Origin: Bacillota bacterium
GTDB taxonomy: Bacteria > Bacillota > Clostridia > Oscillospirales > Oscillospiraceae
Assembly (NCBI GenBank): GCA_023406225.1
Contig: JAEXWS010000129.1
Span: 1 to 14,671 of the forward strand
Length of the DNA: 14,671 bases
Direction of reading: 5' to 3'
Of the stretch, positions 14,323-14,671 are shown in pieces. The position numbers and the translations under genes were made by a program. The notes beneath the pieces were generated by a model, which saw only the letters and a list, made by a program, of their open reading frames with translations, had not been told where the DNA came from and did no database searches. Numbering within the stretch: position 1 is the first letter of the stretch; each line of letters opens with the position of its first letter.

Positions 14323-14546
14323 GCGCCCGCAGGCGCGGAGAAGGGAGGAGGGAACCTCCGGTTCCCCCTGTTCCCCGCCCGCTGGGCGGGCGCGCCCCAT
14401 CCCCGTCCCGCGCCCGCAGGCGCAGAGGAGGGAGGAGGGAACCTCCGGTTCCCCCCGTTCCCCGCCCGCAGGGCGGGCGCGTCCCATCCCCGTCCCGCGC
14501 CCGCAGGCGCGGAGGAGGGGGGCTAGGGGGAACCTTCGGTTCCCCC
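14323..14546. repeat. 87-bp tandem repeat made of hairpins (two full copies plus part of a third)
   Basis: Units start at 14323, 14410 and 14497, each with GCGCCCGCAGGCGC; the period is exactly 87 bp and the first two copies differ at about five positions. Each unit holds three inverted repeats: a 5-bp stem (GCGCC/GGCGC, loop CGCA), a 7-bp stem GGGAACC/GGTTCCC with loop TCC (14350-14366, 14437-14453), and a 7-bp stem CCCGCCC/GGGCGGG with loop GCT or GCA (14374-14390, 14461-14477). The third copy diverges after about 25 bp and ends in a longer 9-bp version of the second stem (14526-14546, loop TTC). No gene is seen in 14237-14671; short frames here just translate the repeats. Confidence 0.85.
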
Positions 14547-14548
14547 AG

Positions 14549-14571
14549 TTCTTTTGCCGGAGGCAAAAGAA
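14549..14571. repeat. Hairpin with T/A-rich arms
   Basis: A perfect 10-bp stem (14549-14558 with 14562-14571) around loop GGA, core CTTTTGCC/GGCAAAAG. It begins two bases after the last stem of the tandem repeat. The flanks are not clearly terminator-like. Confidence 0.7.
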
Positions 14572-14583
14572 GGAATTTCAATC

Positions 14584-14614
14584 ATTTTCGGCAGGACATG
14601 CGCCTGCCGAAAAT
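14584..14614. repeat. 12-bp perfect inverted repeat
   Basis: ATTTTCGGCAGG (14584-14595) and its exact complement (14603-14614) around loop ACATGCG. AT-rich stem bases outside and a GC-rich core give a terminator-like shape in either direction, which could end transcription entering from the right. Confidence 0.65.
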
Positions 14615-14643
14615 TCCCCGTCCCAGCCGCCTGGGGCGGCGTT

Positions 14644-14663
14644 CACCAGTCCGCAGACTGGTG
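14644..14663. repeat. 8-bp inverted repeat at the window edge
   Basis: CACCAGTC (14644-14651) and GACTGGTG (14656-14663) around loop CGCA, the same loop as in the 87-bp unit's first hairpin. The cluster may continue beyond the window. Confidence 0.6.
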
Positions 14664-14671
14664 GTGGGGGT

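Noticed and set aside
14323..14546. CRISPR array
   Set aside because: There are no unique spacers between the repeats; the units are directly adjacent and 87 bp long, with internal hairpins and no cas genes nearby.
14249..14581. Minus-strand open frame of 110 codons, and others, in the repeat region
   Set aside because: The translation is just the 87-bp repeat read in frame (Pro, Arg and Gly rich); 87 is divisible by three, so frames stay open without being coding.

Overview
This window reads as chromosomal DNA of a GC-rich member of the Bacillota, most likely a gut Clostridia of the Oscillospiraceae type (Oscillibacter / Flavonifractor / Dysosmobacter-like). The evidence is strong AGGAGG-type ribosome binding sites, several TTG starts, an Lgt with Gram-positive-style motifs, a Bacillus/Clostridium-style BMP nucleoside importer, and AT-rich sigma-A promoters standing out in otherwise GC-rich DNA. 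The genus is an inference; no rRNA or marker gene is present.

Layout. (1) Positions 1-1917, plus strand: the 3' end of a DUF819-family membrane protein followed closely by an M19 (renal-type) dipeptidase, ending at a strong terminator. (2) 1965-2519, minus strand: an XRE-cupin transcription regulator. It is divergent from (3) 2721-7143, plus strand, a compact operon: two M16 peptidase-family genes (ymfF/ymfH type, linked in Bacillus to EF-P modification), lgt (lipoprotein diacylglyceryl transferase) and folD (one-carbon folate metabolism). The sigma-A promoters of both transcription units lie in the 200-bp gap between them. (4) 7201-7854, minus strand: a lone PAP2-superfamily membrane protein with terminator hairpins on both sides. 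(5) 7963-13039, minus strand: a complete BMP-family ABC importer, in transcription order lipoprotein, ATPase, permease, permease. It has a good promoter upstream and tandem hairpins between the binding-protein and ATPase genes. (6) 13301-14236, minus strand: carbamate kinase with its own terminator. (7) 14237-14671: no gene, but a dense series of hairpins including an 87-bp tandem repeat.

How they fit together. The importer plus carbamate kinase would suit uptake and fermentation of purine nucleosides or other carbamoyl-phosphate-yielding nitrogen compounds (inference). Lgt would lipidate lipoproteins such as the importer's binding protein. The DUF819-dipeptidase pair suggests peptide or amino-acid handling. 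Most of the window is ordinary housekeeping and transport. The parts that merit a second look are the hairpin mosaic at the right end, an operator-like palindrome at the importer promoter whose sequence partly recurs at the xre-cupin promoter, and the complementary active-site halves of the two M16 proteins.
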